A stretch of 64,000 bases of DNA, from contig JANLFN010000001.1 in the NCBI GenBank assembly GCA_024655885.1, positions 310,001 to 374,000 of the forward strand, given 5' to 3'. Source of the DNA: Eubacteriales bacterium. Its GTDB lineage: Bacteria > Bacillota > Clostridia > Acetivibrionales > JANLFN01. This document shows positions 52,678-60,723 of this stretch, piece by piece. The first letter of the stretch is position 1. Each line of letters opens with the position of its first letter. Both the position numbers and the translations under genes were made by a program. Below the pieces are notes generated by a model that saw only the letters and a program-made list of their open reading frames with translations, had not been told where the DNA came from and did not search any database.

Positions 52678-53355
52678 TCAGCTCACCTCCCTGTCCTCTA
52701 TGACTTCTCCGTCCTGGATCCGGATGATTCTTTGGGACTGCAGGGCCACATTATTGTCATGGGTTATGAGAATAATGGTATTCCCCTTGCTGTGCAGCTC
52801 CTTCAAAATTTTCATGATTTCGACGCCGGATTTTGTATCCAGGTTGCCGGTGGGCTCATCGGCCAGGATTATGGGGGGAGCGCTTACAAGGGCTCTTGCA
52901 ATTGCAACCCTCTGCTGCTGTCCTCCCGACAGCTCCGAAGGCTTATGGTCCAGTCTTTCCCCAAGGCCTACGCTCTCCAGTGCGGCCTTTGCCTTCTTAT
53001 GCCTCTCCTTTGCGTGAACGCCCTGGTATATGAGGGGAAGCTCCACATTTTCAATGGCCGTAAGTTTTTGCAGCAAATTGAACCCTTGAAATATGAAGCC
53101 TATCTTGTAATTCCTTATATGCGCGAGCTCGTCGTCATTGAGCTTGCTGACTTCTTTCCCATCCAGGATGTAAGTGCCCGAAGTGGGAGTATCAAGGCAT
53201 CCCAGCATATTCATCAGCGTGGATTTCCCTGAACCGGAAGGACCTGTTATGGCCACAAATTCGTGCTGCCTGATGCTCAGGCTTATATTATTCAAGGCGT
53301 TTACCACATTATTTCCCATAGTATACTTTTTGCACATGTTGGATATTTCTATCAC
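52678..53355 (-). CDS. MacB/LolD-like ABC transporter ATPase
   Basis: Nucleotide-binding subunit with Walker [10 protein letters not shown] near 38, Q-loop FIFQGFNLL, signature [15 protein letters not shown] near 141, Walker [12 protein letters not shown] and H-loop ITHD. GTG at 53355 has GGGG 7 bases upstream and gives [11 protein letters not shown], the family start; the frame is open 17 codons further up, overlapping the upstream gene. The 225 residues are standard for the MacB/LolD class. Confidence 0.95.
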   Translation of the reverse strand: MIEISNMCKKYTMGNNVVNALNNISLSIRQHEFVAITGPSGSGKSTLMNMLGCLDTPTSGTYILDGKEVSKLNDDELAHIRNYKIGFIFQGFNLLQKLTAIENVELPLIYQGVHAKERHKKAKAALESVGLGERLDHKPSELSGGQQQRVAIARALVSAPPIILADEPTGNLDTKSGVEIMKILKELHSKGNTIILITHDNNVALQSQRIIRIQDGEVIEDREVS

Positions 53356-53386
53356 TCGTTCACCCCATCCCTTCATCCATGGAATA

Positions 53387-55216
53387 TTACCTTGGGCCGC
53401 CATCACCCGGGCCGCCGCCCATCATCATGGTCTGCCGCTGGGTGCTGGTGCTCCTCGTCGTCTGGGTTTGTGCCGGAAGAATGACTTCCTCTCCTTCCTT
53501 CAATCCGCTCACGATTTCAATATAATCGGTTGTATTGATCCCTACTTCCACCTCTCTTGGTACGGCATTGGCATAATTCCTGCCGGATGCAGTGCCGGTT
53601 CTGGCATTATTGGACCTCTGGCCGCTGCTCCCCGTCTGATTTGCTCCCGTCGCATTACCGCCGCCCTGCCGGCTAAACGAATTGGCACCGGAGGCATTAT
53701 TGGTACCTGCCTTTGCAGTATTACTGCCGGTTGTGGGATTATTCTGGCTCTGGGCTTTTTGCCCGCCGCCGCTCTTTCCGTCTGACTTTACCCAAACTAT
53801 GGTCTTGTTGTTTTGCTTCTGAACGGCTTCAATAGGAACATACAGCACATTTGTCTTGTTTTCCACCATGATTTCCGCGTTGGCATTCATCCCCACCTTG
53901 AGGTTTTCCGGATTATCGATGGATATGGTAACAGGATAGGTCGTAACCCCGTTGGAAGAGGTGCCCTGGGATTCTATATAGGATACAACGCCCGTGAGGG
54001 GCTTGCTTGTTGTTTCCGGAAGTGCGTCTATGGTGACGTTCACCTTTTGGCCCAGCTTTATCTTTGCAATGTCAAGCTCGTCGACGGGAATGGGGAACTG
54101 CATGTGGTCGCTGTCTATGAGCACGGCAAGGGATTGCCCCTTCTCCACCGAATCTCCGGTACCTACCTTTTGGTCTACGATCACGCCGTCCATAGGGGCG
54201 TAGATTTTATAATAGGTAAGCTGCTTTTTAGCCGTATCCACCTGCACCTGCAAATCAGTGATTTTTATGCTTGCGGTCTCCTTGTTAAGTAAAACGCTGT
54301 CATCTTCCAGTTCAACCATGATCGCTCCCTTATCCACATACTGGTTTTCCATCACATTGATTTTTTTGACGGTCCCTGACGTAGCACTTTTAATCACCCT
54401 GCTTTCCGCTACCTTCAGGGTGCTGCTGCCGGCGCTGGAAATGGTACCGGCAGGGGTCGCAATTTCCGCATTGGCCGTCATGCCCTCCTGCAGTGAGCCG
54501 GGATTTTCAATAGTAATTTCCACGTTATACAGCTGTCCTCCGGAAGATGTGGAATAGGGCTTATTGCTTATGTAGGATACCTTTCCGCTTACAGACTGCA
54601 TAAGGCTCGGCAGGTACACGGTTGCCGGCTGGCCGGTCACGATGTTTGTGATTCCGCCGCTGTTAAAGGGTACCAGCAGTGTGAGTGTGGAATTGTCGGT
54701 GAGGGTGAGTATGGCTGTACCCTTGTTCAAGACATCCCCCACCTTGACCTGAATGCCTGTGACATGGCCGCTGAAAGGAGCCTTTACATTAAGGTTCTCT
54801 ACGTCCGAAACCGCGTTATTATACGATAAAAGGGCTTGTTCCATATTGTTCTTCGCCTGTTCAAGGTTCAAATTCGCGTCGGAATCATCCAGTTCAAACA
54901 TTAAATCCCCGGCCTTGACCCTGTCGCCTTCCTTGAAATAAGCCTTTGTTACCGTACTGTTTACACTGGAGAAAAGTTCATCCTTGTTGGAGGATTCAAT
55001 GGCTCCTGAACCGGTTACCGTCACGGTCAAATCACCCCTTGCGACCTTTGCCGTCCGCTGTGTGACTGCGTTTTTACCGGAGGCCCCCAATATTTTGAAG
55101 CCGTTCAATAGAAGAAAAACCCCGACGATCACAACCAGTAGAATTCCCACCACTACTATTTTTCCAGTTTTCTTGCCAATAAATGTCCTTGTCTTAGATA
55201 TGATTTCCGCCGTCAC
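53387..55216 (-). CDS. Membrane fusion (HlyD/RND-like) subunit of the MacAB-type exporter, 609 aa
   Basis: One N-terminal transmembrane helix (about 19-37) anchors an extracytoplasmic adaptor. Unusually the protein has two lipoyl/barrel-sandwich units: one around 60-180 (GAIESSNKDELFSSVNSTVTKAYFKEGD, split here) and a second around 265-375 (VIKSATSGTVKKINVMENQYV). Beta-barrel segments follow. Residues 480-560 are a low-complexity Gly/Asn/Ser/Ala linker, and the tail ends with TMMMGGGPGDGGPR. The start is GTG at 55216 behind AAGGAGG. It is the first gene of the three-gene export operon and lies just inside the right boundary, so its promoter region abuts the murA 5' part. Confidence 0.9.
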   Translation of the reverse strand: MTAEIISKTRTFIGKKTGKIVVVGILLVVIVGVFLLLNGFKILGASGKNAVTQRTAKVARGDLTVTVTGSGAIESSNKDELFSSVNSTVTKAYFKEGDRVKAGDLMFELDDSDANLNLEQAKNNMEQALLSYNNAVSDVENLNVKAPFSGHVTGIQVKVGDVLNKGTAILTLTDNSTLTLLVPFNSGGITNIVTGQPATVYLPSLMQSVSGKVSYISNKPYSTSSGGQLYNVEITIENPGSLQEGMTANAEIATPAGTISSAGSSTLKVAESRVIKSATSGTVKKINVMENQYVDKGAIMVELEDDSVLLNKETASIKITDLQVQVDTAKKQLTYYKIYAPMDGVIVDQKVGTGDSVEKGQSLAVLIDSDHMQFPIPVDELDIAKIKLGQKVNVTIDALPETTSKPLTGVVSYIESQGTSSNGVTTYPVTISIDNPENLKVGMNANAEIMVENKTNVLYVPIEAVQKQNNKTIVWVKSDGKSGGGQKAQSQNNPTTGSNTAKAGTNNASGANSFSRQGGGNATGANQTGSSGQRSNNARTGTASGRNYANAVPREVEVGINTTDYIEIVSGLKEGEEVILPAQTQTTRSTSTQRQTMMMGGGPGDGGPR

Positions 55217-55273
55217 TTTTTTACCTCCTTGTTCATATATGCACTAAAATATCCGGCAATTAGATTTATACCG

Positions 55274-55768
55274 TTATTCAACATAATTATCCCATATTGT
55301 CATTGTAGCCATAAAATGTATCAAATCAGTGAAGAAAATATTAATAAATTGTGAATAATAGGAACGGGCAGGAGTTGAGCCGTCCTCTTTATTAGACTCT
55401 GAAAGTGCCCACAGCATAACACATTCACCCGGGTAGCTTATAGTCACTTTTTTTAGCCTTGACAGCATGGAACCTAGAAATATGATGGATGACCTCATTT
55501 CAATGGCAAGGGTTTCCGGGATTTCCGTCTGGCTCACCTTTGATGAGTCAACAGTAATAGTACCGTTTTCAAAAGAAACATCACAGCCTATGATTTTTAA
55601 TATTTCCAGAGTAGTTTCAACATCTCTTAATCTGGGACAGTTGTGGATAACATTCATGCCGCCGTTTAATATCGTTGCTGCCAGAATGGGCAGAACAGCA
55701 TTTTTTGCTCCTTCCACAGCCAATTCCCCTTTTATTTTTTGTCCTCCAGTTATAAGCAACCTGTTCAT
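55274..55768 (-). pseudogene. murA: murA, 5' part (residues 1-114) fused to 50 codons of inserted sequence
   Basis: The frame starts at ATG 55768 behind GGAGGTG and reads MNRLLITGGQKIKGELAVEGAKN, the MurA N-terminus with the UDP-GlcNAc/PEP lysine Lys22 of KN. It is normal up to ISYPG (residue 114). At the core repeat (55426-55434) the protein stops resembling MurA; the next 50 codons (beginning ECVMLWALSES) belong to the inserted segment and end at 55274. The rest of MurA is at 5870-6795, 48.6 kb away on the same strand. It lies 156 bp after murG. As it stands the product lacks most of both enzyme domains and should be inactive alone. Confidence 0.93.
55426..55434. repeat. Right boundary core repeat CACCCGGGT (att-like)
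   Basis: Second copy of the 9-mer at 6787-6795, same orientation. On the murA side it codes TyrProGly. CATAAC (55415-55420), the inverse of the GTTATG found inside the left boundary, lies just inside the segment. Confidence 0.7.
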
Positions 55769-55924
55769 CACAAACACCTCCGTAAACCCCGGTAGAAAAA
55801 CCGACATGTGCATCCATACTACTATTTTATGTGGAGGCGTCAAAATTGTTACTTTACCGCAAAGCATTGCTTGTCCGCCAAATAGACGGTCCTGAGGGCA
55901 GGAAACCCTCTCCTGCCACAAAAA

Positions 55925-57031
55925 CTACTTTTTTCTTTCTTTTAGCAGTTCCTGCATTTTAGAATATATTTTTTCCGATGCGTTTGTAATGCCGGCTTTC
56001 TTTGCATTCCGCGCCATTTTTGCCAGCTGTTCCCTGTCCTTTAAGAGGTCCGTTATCTGCTGGTACAGGATGCTGCCGTTCAGGTCCTTTTCTAGAATGA
56101 CTACCGCCGCGCCCTGTTCCTCCAATGCCCTTGCATTATACTCCTGGTGATTGGCGGTTACGTTGGGCGAGGGTATTATTACGGAAGGAATCCCCAGGGC
56201 CGTCAATTCGCTTATTGTAATAGCTCCGGCCCTGCATACCATTAAATCCGCCGAAGCCATTGCTTCCGCCATATTGTATATATAGGGCACCACATTGAAT
56301 GAACTGTAATTCAACCCTTTCAGCTTATTCCTGACTTCGTCATACTGGGCTTCACCCGTCGCAAATAGAATTTGGCAGTCGCTTTCCCTATAATATTTAA
56401 GGGCCATCTCGCAAACCGTCTCATTCATTTTTTCAGCCCCCCTGCTTCCGCCGAAGATAACAACCAGGTTGCTCTCCTGGGCTATCCCAAGCTTTTGCCG
56501 TGCACTCACCCTGTCCATATCCAGCATTTCGCTTCTTATGGGATTGCCTGTCAAAAACAGCTTTTCACCGGTCTTGAAGTACTTTTTTGACTCCTTGAAG
56601 CTGATGGCGACGGCATCCACAAATTTTGAAAGAATGCGGTTTGTTATTCCAGGAAAGGCATTTTGCTCATGGATCAGCGTGGGTATCTTCATCATGGCGG
56701 CGTTCATGAGTACGGGTCCGCAGACATATCCTCCCGTACCGATAACGATATCGGGCTTAAATTCCTTCAATACCCTGCGGGCTTCCAGCATTCCCCGGAA
56801 CAGCTCCTTTACCGTCCTCAAAGTGTCGAAGGAAAGTTTTCTTTTGAATCCCCTTACCTTGATCAACCTCAATTCAAAGCCTTCCCTGGGCACAAGCCTT
56901 GTTTCCAGCCCATTTTCGGTGCCCACAAAAATAATCTGGGCCCGGGGATTTTTCTGTGTAATAAATTTGGCTATGGCAAGTCCCGGGTTTATATGCCCGG
57001 CCGTACCCCCACCGGCTATCACTACCTTCAT
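55925..57031 (-). CDS. murG: UDP-GlcNAc:undecaprenyl-PP-MurNAc-pentapeptide GlcNAc transferase MurG
   Basis: Peripheral membrane glycosyltransferase (GT28) that makes lipid II from lipid I. It begins MKVVIAGGGTAGHINPGLAIA with the first Gly-rich loop. GTGGYVCGP near 100 is the second, VFGGSRGAEKMNE near 190 the third, and CRAGAITISELTALGIPSVIIP near 265 the UDP-GlcNAc site. The 368 residues are typical. It keeps its normal place between ftsW and murA. The 147-bp gap to ftsW is filled by two hairpin repeats. Confidence 0.96.
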   Translation of the reverse strand: MKVVIAGGGTAGHINPGLAIAKFITQKNPRAQIIFVGTENGLETRLVPREGFELRLIKVRGFKRKLSFDTLRTVKELFRGMLEARRVLKEFKPDIVIGTGGYVCGPVLMNAAMMKIPTLIHEQNAFPGITNRILSKFVDAVAISFKESKKYFKTGEKLFLTGNPIRSEMLDMDRVSARQKLGIAQESNLVVIFGGSRGAEKMNETVCEMALKYYRESDCQILFATGEAQYDEVRNKLKGLNYSSFNVVPYIYNMAEAMASADLMVCRAGAITISELTALGIPSVIIPSPNVTANHQEYNARALEEQGAAVVILEKDLNGSILYQQITDLLKDREQLAKMARNAKKAGITNASEKIYSKMQELLKERKK

Positions 57032-57051
57032 TCACTCAACACCTTTCATGC

Positions 57052-57176
57052 GGAGACACCCCTCATCGCCGGAGCAATGCTCCCTGTCCTGGGAGGTGTG
57101 TCCCCTCACCTTTCCAAAGGGGACATCCCTCATCTTCAAAGCCATGCTTCCTGTTCAGGGAGGAATGTCCCCTTTC
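57052..57176. repeat. Pair of about 62-bp hairpin repeats between ftsW and murG
   Basis: Two tandem units (about 57052-57114 and 57115-57176) share GGRGACAYCCCTCATC, ATGCTYCCTGT and GGGAGG.RTGTCCCC. Each is an imperfect palindrome, the second being GGGGACATCCCTC with GGGAGGAATGTCCCC. They fill almost the whole gap inside a cell-wall operon. They are not followed by T runs, so they look like REP-type repeats or processing/attenuation hairpins rather than simple terminators. Confidence 0.75.
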
Positions 57177-57177
57177 C

Positions 57178-58290
57178 TTACACCCTCTCATAATTTGATT
57201 GCCTGGAAATATTCAGCAGTATACCGATGCCGCACATCAAAAACAGCAGGGCTGTTCCACCGGCGCTGAAAAAAGGCAAGGGCATACCGGTCACAGGCAT
57301 GGAGGAAGTTACAACAGCCACATTAATAATGACCTGAACAGCCACAAGGGAAGTAATGCCTACGGCAACCAAGCTTCCAAAGACATCCGGAGCATTGATT
57401 GCAACCTTTATGCCCCTCCAGATAAAAATTAAAAACAGCAGCAGCACTGCCAATACTCCTATAAACCCCAATTCTTCCGCTAATACGGCAAGAATAAAAT
57501 CGTTTTGCGGTTCAGGGATGTATAGAAACTTTTGAAGGCTTTTCCCCAGTCCCCTGCCGAAAAGGCCTCCGGACCCGATGGCATAAAGGGATTGAACCAC
57601 CTGCCATCCGTTTCCGTGTAAATCCTTCCAGGGATCTAAAAACGATAAAAGCCTGGCGCGCCTGTACTCCGAAAACATGGCTAAGGCACCCAGCCCTACA
57701 ACGGCCGGTAAAGCCAGCAGCACAAAGTGTTTGATTCTCGCTCCCGCACTAAACAGCATAACTATGGCAACTGAGATAATAACGATGGTACAGCTGAAAT
57801 GGGGCTCCAGCAAAAGAATTCCGGAAAATATTCCCAATATCACCAAATACGGCAGCAGGCCTTTAAAAAAAGACTGCAACTGGTCCCTCCTCCTGGAGAG
57901 GCTGTATGCAAAAAACAGGATAATGGAAAGTTTTGCGAACTCGGAAGGCTGAAAATGGATGGCCCCTATGTAGATCCATCGTTGGGACCCGTTCTCCTCA
58001 TGTCCTATTCCCGGAATGAGTACAAGGATTAACAAAATGATGCTAAAGATAAGAAATAGGGAAGACCATTTCCCAAGTTTTTTATAATCGATATTTATAC
58101 ACACGAACATTGCGGCCAGGCCTATCAACGCATACCTCAACTGACCCTTTAAAAAGAAGTATACGTCATGGTTCTTCGTATTATTATAAGCATAAGGCGC
58201 GCTGGCACTAAATACCATAATCAGTCCCATAGATAGAAGAATCAAAACCGTAATGAATATCCAAAAATCAATGGGTTTCTTTACCTTCAT
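57178..58290 (-). CDS. ftsW: FtsW/SpoVE-type lipid II glycosyltransferase (SEDS family)
   Basis: Ten-helix SEDS peptidoglycan polymerase that works with a class B PBP. Visible family segments are LGLIMVFSASAPYAYNN (about 20-36), NGSQRWIYIGAIHFQPSEFAKL near 105, QVVQSLYAIGSGGLFGRGLGKS near 230, and PVTGMPLPFFSAGGTALL near the end. The 370 residues are usual. ATG at 58290 follows GGCGGAGG. Position in the dcw cluster suggests FtsW or the sporulation paralogue SpoVE; sequence alone does not separate them. Confidence 0.93.
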   Translation of the reverse strand: MKVKKPIDFWIFITVLILLSMGLIMVFSASAPYAYNNTKNHDVYFFLKGQLRYALIGLAAMFVCINIDYKKLGKWSSLFLIFSIILLILVLIPGIGHEENGSQRWIYIGAIHFQPSEFAKLSIILFFAYSLSRRRDQLQSFFKGLLPYLVILGIFSGILLLEPHFSCTIVIISVAIVMLFSAGARIKHFVLLALPAVVGLGALAMFSEYRRARLLSFLDPWKDLHGNGWQVVQSLYAIGSGGLFGRGLGKSLQKFLYIPEPQNDFILAVLAEELGFIGVLAVLLLFLIFIWRGIKVAINAPDVFGSLVAVGITSLVAVQVIINVAVVTSSMPVTGMPLPFFSAGGTALLFLMCGIGILLNISRQSNYERV

Positions 58291-58306
58291 ATATTACCTC
58301 CGCCCA

Positions 58307-59302
58307 TTAAAAAAATCTTATGCCCAGTGCAAAAAAGCCTATAAAGCAAAGTAAAGCGGTTATACTCCAGAATACGTATACAACCTTGGTTTCGGTCCAT
58401 CCTGAAAGCTCAAAATGGTGATGCAAAGGCGCCATTTTGAAAACTCTTTTTCTCCTTGTTTTATAGGATACAACCTGAATGATTACCGACAAAGTTTCCA
58501 CAACATAAACGGCACCGACAATCAAAAGTATCAAGGGCATTTTCATTATTACCGCAACAGCTCCCACAGCCCCCCCTAGGGCCAGTGCGCCCGTATCCCC
58601 CATGAAAACCCTTGCCGGATGGATATTAAATACAAGAAATCCCAGACATCCTCCTGCGACCATGGCCGTAAAAATTTTCACATAATCCCATTCTGCCGAA
58701 GTCATTGCCACCAGCGTAAAAAATACCATTACAATTAATGTAACTCCGGATGCCAGGCCGTCAAGTCCGTCGGTGATATTCACCGCATTGGTAACCGAGA
58801 GCAGCACAAAAATGGTAAAGGGTATAAAAGCCCACGCCAGGTCAAAAGTAATATTCTTCCCCACAAAAGGCACTATTATATCCGTCCCCAGGTCGGTAAA
58901 GGAAACATAAAATGCAAAAGCGGTTGCAATAAACAACAGGCCCAGCATTTTTTGATGGGCATACAGTCCGTCCTTGCTTTTCTTTTTAACCTTTAAAAAA
59001 TCGTCTATAAAGCCGATCAGTCCGAAACCAATGGTTACGAAGAGGAGGGGAAGCAGTTTAAAGTGTCCCGTTTTAGCCACAAAGTAAAAGGACATAAATA
59101 AAATAGAGATTAGGAAAATAATACCTCCCATGGTGGGGGTTCCGGTTTTTTTAAAATGTGTTGCCGGTCCGTCGTCCCTTACGGTCTGACCGAATTTAAA
59201 CCTTGCCAGTATAGGAATCAAAACCGGGCCAAGAATCAAGGTCAGTACAAATGTTGCAATAAAAGCGATAACCTGAATTGAAGCATAATAAGACAAATTC
59301 AA
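58307..59302 (-). CDS. mraY: Phospho-MurNAc-pentapeptide transferase MraY
   Basis: Integral membrane enzyme that forms lipid I from UDP-MurNAc-pentapeptide and undecaprenyl phosphate. It has ten hydrophobic segments; the catalytic region shows GTPTMGGIIF near 50, FIDDFLKVKKKSKDGL near 95, NAVNITDGLDGLASG near 170 and the PLHHHFE motif near 293. The frame is open to 59347, but TTG at 59302 has GGAGTGGGG upstream and gives the family N-terminus without overlapping murF. The length is then 331. Confidence 0.95.
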   Translation of the reverse strand: MNLSYYASIQVIAFIATFVLTLILGPVLIPILARFKFGQTVRDDGPATHFKKTGTPTMGGIIFLISILFMSFYFVAKTGHFKLLPLLFVTIGFGLIGFIDDFLKVKKKSKDGLYAHQKMLGLLFIATAFAFYVSFTDLGTDIIVPFVGKNITFDLAWAFIPFTIFVLLSVTNAVNITDGLDGLASGVTLIVMVFFTLVAMTSAEWDYVKIFTAMVAGGCLGFLVFNIHPARVFMGDTGALALGGAVGAVAVIMKMPLILLIVGAVYVVETLSVIIQVVSYKTRRKRVFKMAPLHHHFELSGWTETKVVYVFWSITALLCFIGFFALGIRFF

Positions 59303-59340
59303 AGTATCCCCACTCCCACTTCTCCGTTGAGGAGACAATT

Positions 59341-60723
59341 TTAGCAATTGTGTTTTGTCAACCCTTCCACAACCTGTTCCATTTTCATCCCCCGGGACCC
59401 TTTTACCAGTATGACATCCCCGTCTTTTACAAAGCCCTGCAGGAACTGAACCGCTTCATCATTGTTTTCAAAGAAAAAAACATTGCTTTTTGATGCGCCC
59501 GCTTCCATGGCTCCTTCTGCAATATTTTTCCCGTGTTGCCCTACGGTGACAATATAGTTGACCTCTTTGGACACGGCAAATCTTCCTACATCCAGGTGGG
59601 CCTTATAAGCCCAGTCCCCCATTTCCAGCATGTCTCCCAGAACCGCTATGGTCCTGCTTTTTCCACCCAGATCCTTTAATACGCTGATAGCCGCTTCCAT
59701 GGATTGGGGGCTTGCATTATATGTGTCGTTAATGATCTTGATCTTACCGCAGTTGACTATATTCAGTCTCATATTCCCCTGGCTGAATTCCCCAATGCCG
59801 CTTATCACCTTCTCCATACTCATGCCCAGTTCAATCCCTACGGCGATTGCAGCAAGAGCATTATGCACATTGTGCAGGCCGGGTACGGGTATATGTACTT
59901 TATACTCTTTATTCCCCACCGCTGTCTCGAAGGAGATCCCGTTTTCTCCCAGGTTCTTAATATTATAAGCTTGATAATCCAGTCCATCCTCCATACCGAA
60001 AAAAACGGTCCTGAATTTAAGCAGGTCCTTCAGTCCGTACAGGAGCTTATCGTCACCATTTAAAACTACAAGTCCGCTCCTGTCCAATCCCTCCAAAATT
60101 TCCATTTTCGCTTTCAAAATATTCTGCCTTGAGCCCAGCTTTTCGATATGGGAAAGTCCGATGTTGGTAATCACCGCAATATCCGGCTTTGCAATGGACG
60201 TAAGGCGGCGGATCTCTCCAAAGCCGCTCATTCCCATTTCAATTACCGCCGCCTCGTGAAAACTGTCAAGATTAAAAATGGTGAGAGGCAGTCCTACCTC
60301 GTTGTTATAGTTCCCCGCCGTTTTGAGTACATTGAACTTTTGTCCCAAGACACCGGCGATCATATCTTTGGTAGATGTCTTGCCTACACTTCCCGTGACG
60401 CCTACAAACGGTATCCTGAACTTCTGCCTGTAATACCTGGCAAGGTCATGCATTGCCTTCATAGTACTTTCTACCTTTATAACAACCCTGCCTCCGGCGG
60501 GAACACTCTCTTTTTGCGTCAAAGTTCCCAGGGCTCCGGCTTCAAAGGAGTTCCTGATAAAATCGTGGCCGTCAAACTTTTCACCGATAATGGGAATAAA
60601 TAGCGACCCTTCTCTCATTTTTCTGGAATCGGTTGAAATGCTGCCGAATTCTGTTTTTATCTCTCCCGAAACCAGGACCCCGTTTGTAGCTTGGATTACT
60701 TCTTGACATTTCAACGGCCGCAT
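59341..60723 (-). CDS. murF: UDP-MurNAc-tripeptide--D-alanyl-D-alanine ligase MurF
   Basis: Last cytoplasmic Mur ligase, adding D-Ala-D-Ala. The P-loop GVTGSVGKTSTKD is at 108-120, AGNYNNEVGLPLT follows near 136, and the C-terminal domain holds NDTYNASPQSMEAAI near 313. The 460 residues are standard. Its ATG overlaps the murE stop by one base (TAATG), so translation is coupled. mraY follows. Confidence 0.97.
   Translation of the reverse strand: MRPLKCQEVIQATNGVLVSGEIKTEFGSISTDSRKMREGSLFIPIIGEKFDGHDFIRNSFEAGALGTLTQKESVPAGGRVVIKVESTMKAMHDLARYYRQKFRIPFVGVTGSVGKTSTKDMIAGVLGQKFNVLKTAGNYNNEVGLPLTIFNLDSFHEAAVIEMGMSGFGEIRRLTSIAKPDIAVITNIGLSHIEKLGSRQNILKAKMEILEGLDRSGLVVLNGDDKLLYGLKDLLKFRTVFFGMEDGLDYQAYNIKNLGENGISFETAVGNKEYKVHIPVPGLHNVHNALAAIAVGIELGMSMEKVISGIGEFSQGNMRLNIVNCGKIKIINDTYNASPQSMEAAISVLKDLGGKSRTIAVLGDMLEMGDWAYKAHLDVGRFAVSKEVNYIVTVGQHGKNIAEGAMEAGASKSNVFFFENNDEAVQFLQGFVKDGDVILVKGSRGMKMEQVVEGLTKHNC

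Larger units (their letters stand above)
6796..55434. mobile_element. 48.6-kb segment interrupting murA and the dcw cluster
   Basis: The distance from core to core is 48,639 bp. Removing it with one copy of CACCCGGGT restores an uninterrupted murA frame and the usual clostridial gene order spoVD-murE-murF-mraY-ftsW-murG-murA-ftsQ-sbp-ftsA-ftsZ-spoIIGA-sigE. Direct repeats at both ends fit integration of a circle. Against a classical element, no recombinase, transposase, conjugation or phage gene is seen, and the cargo includes pheST, pgi, galE and two tRNAs. If the ends are joined, murT and the export operon at 53.4-55.2 kb become divergent neighbours across about 626 bp, which looks like an ordinary intergenic region. 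Alternatives are a chromosomal translocation at short homology or a misassembly. Confidence 0.6.

Noticed and set aside
6796-55425. Prophage or integrative conjugative element
   Set aside because: No structural, replication, conjugation or recombinase genes were found; the content is ordinary chromosomal metabolism.
5870-55768. Split caused by an inversion breakpoint or by recombination between two murA paralogues
   Set aside because: Both halves are on the same strand in native order, which an inversion would not give, and each half runs into non-MurA sequence rather than into a second murA copy.
57052-57176. CRISPR-like repeats
   Set aside because: There are only two units, they adjoin without spacers and each is a palindrome; no cas genes are present.
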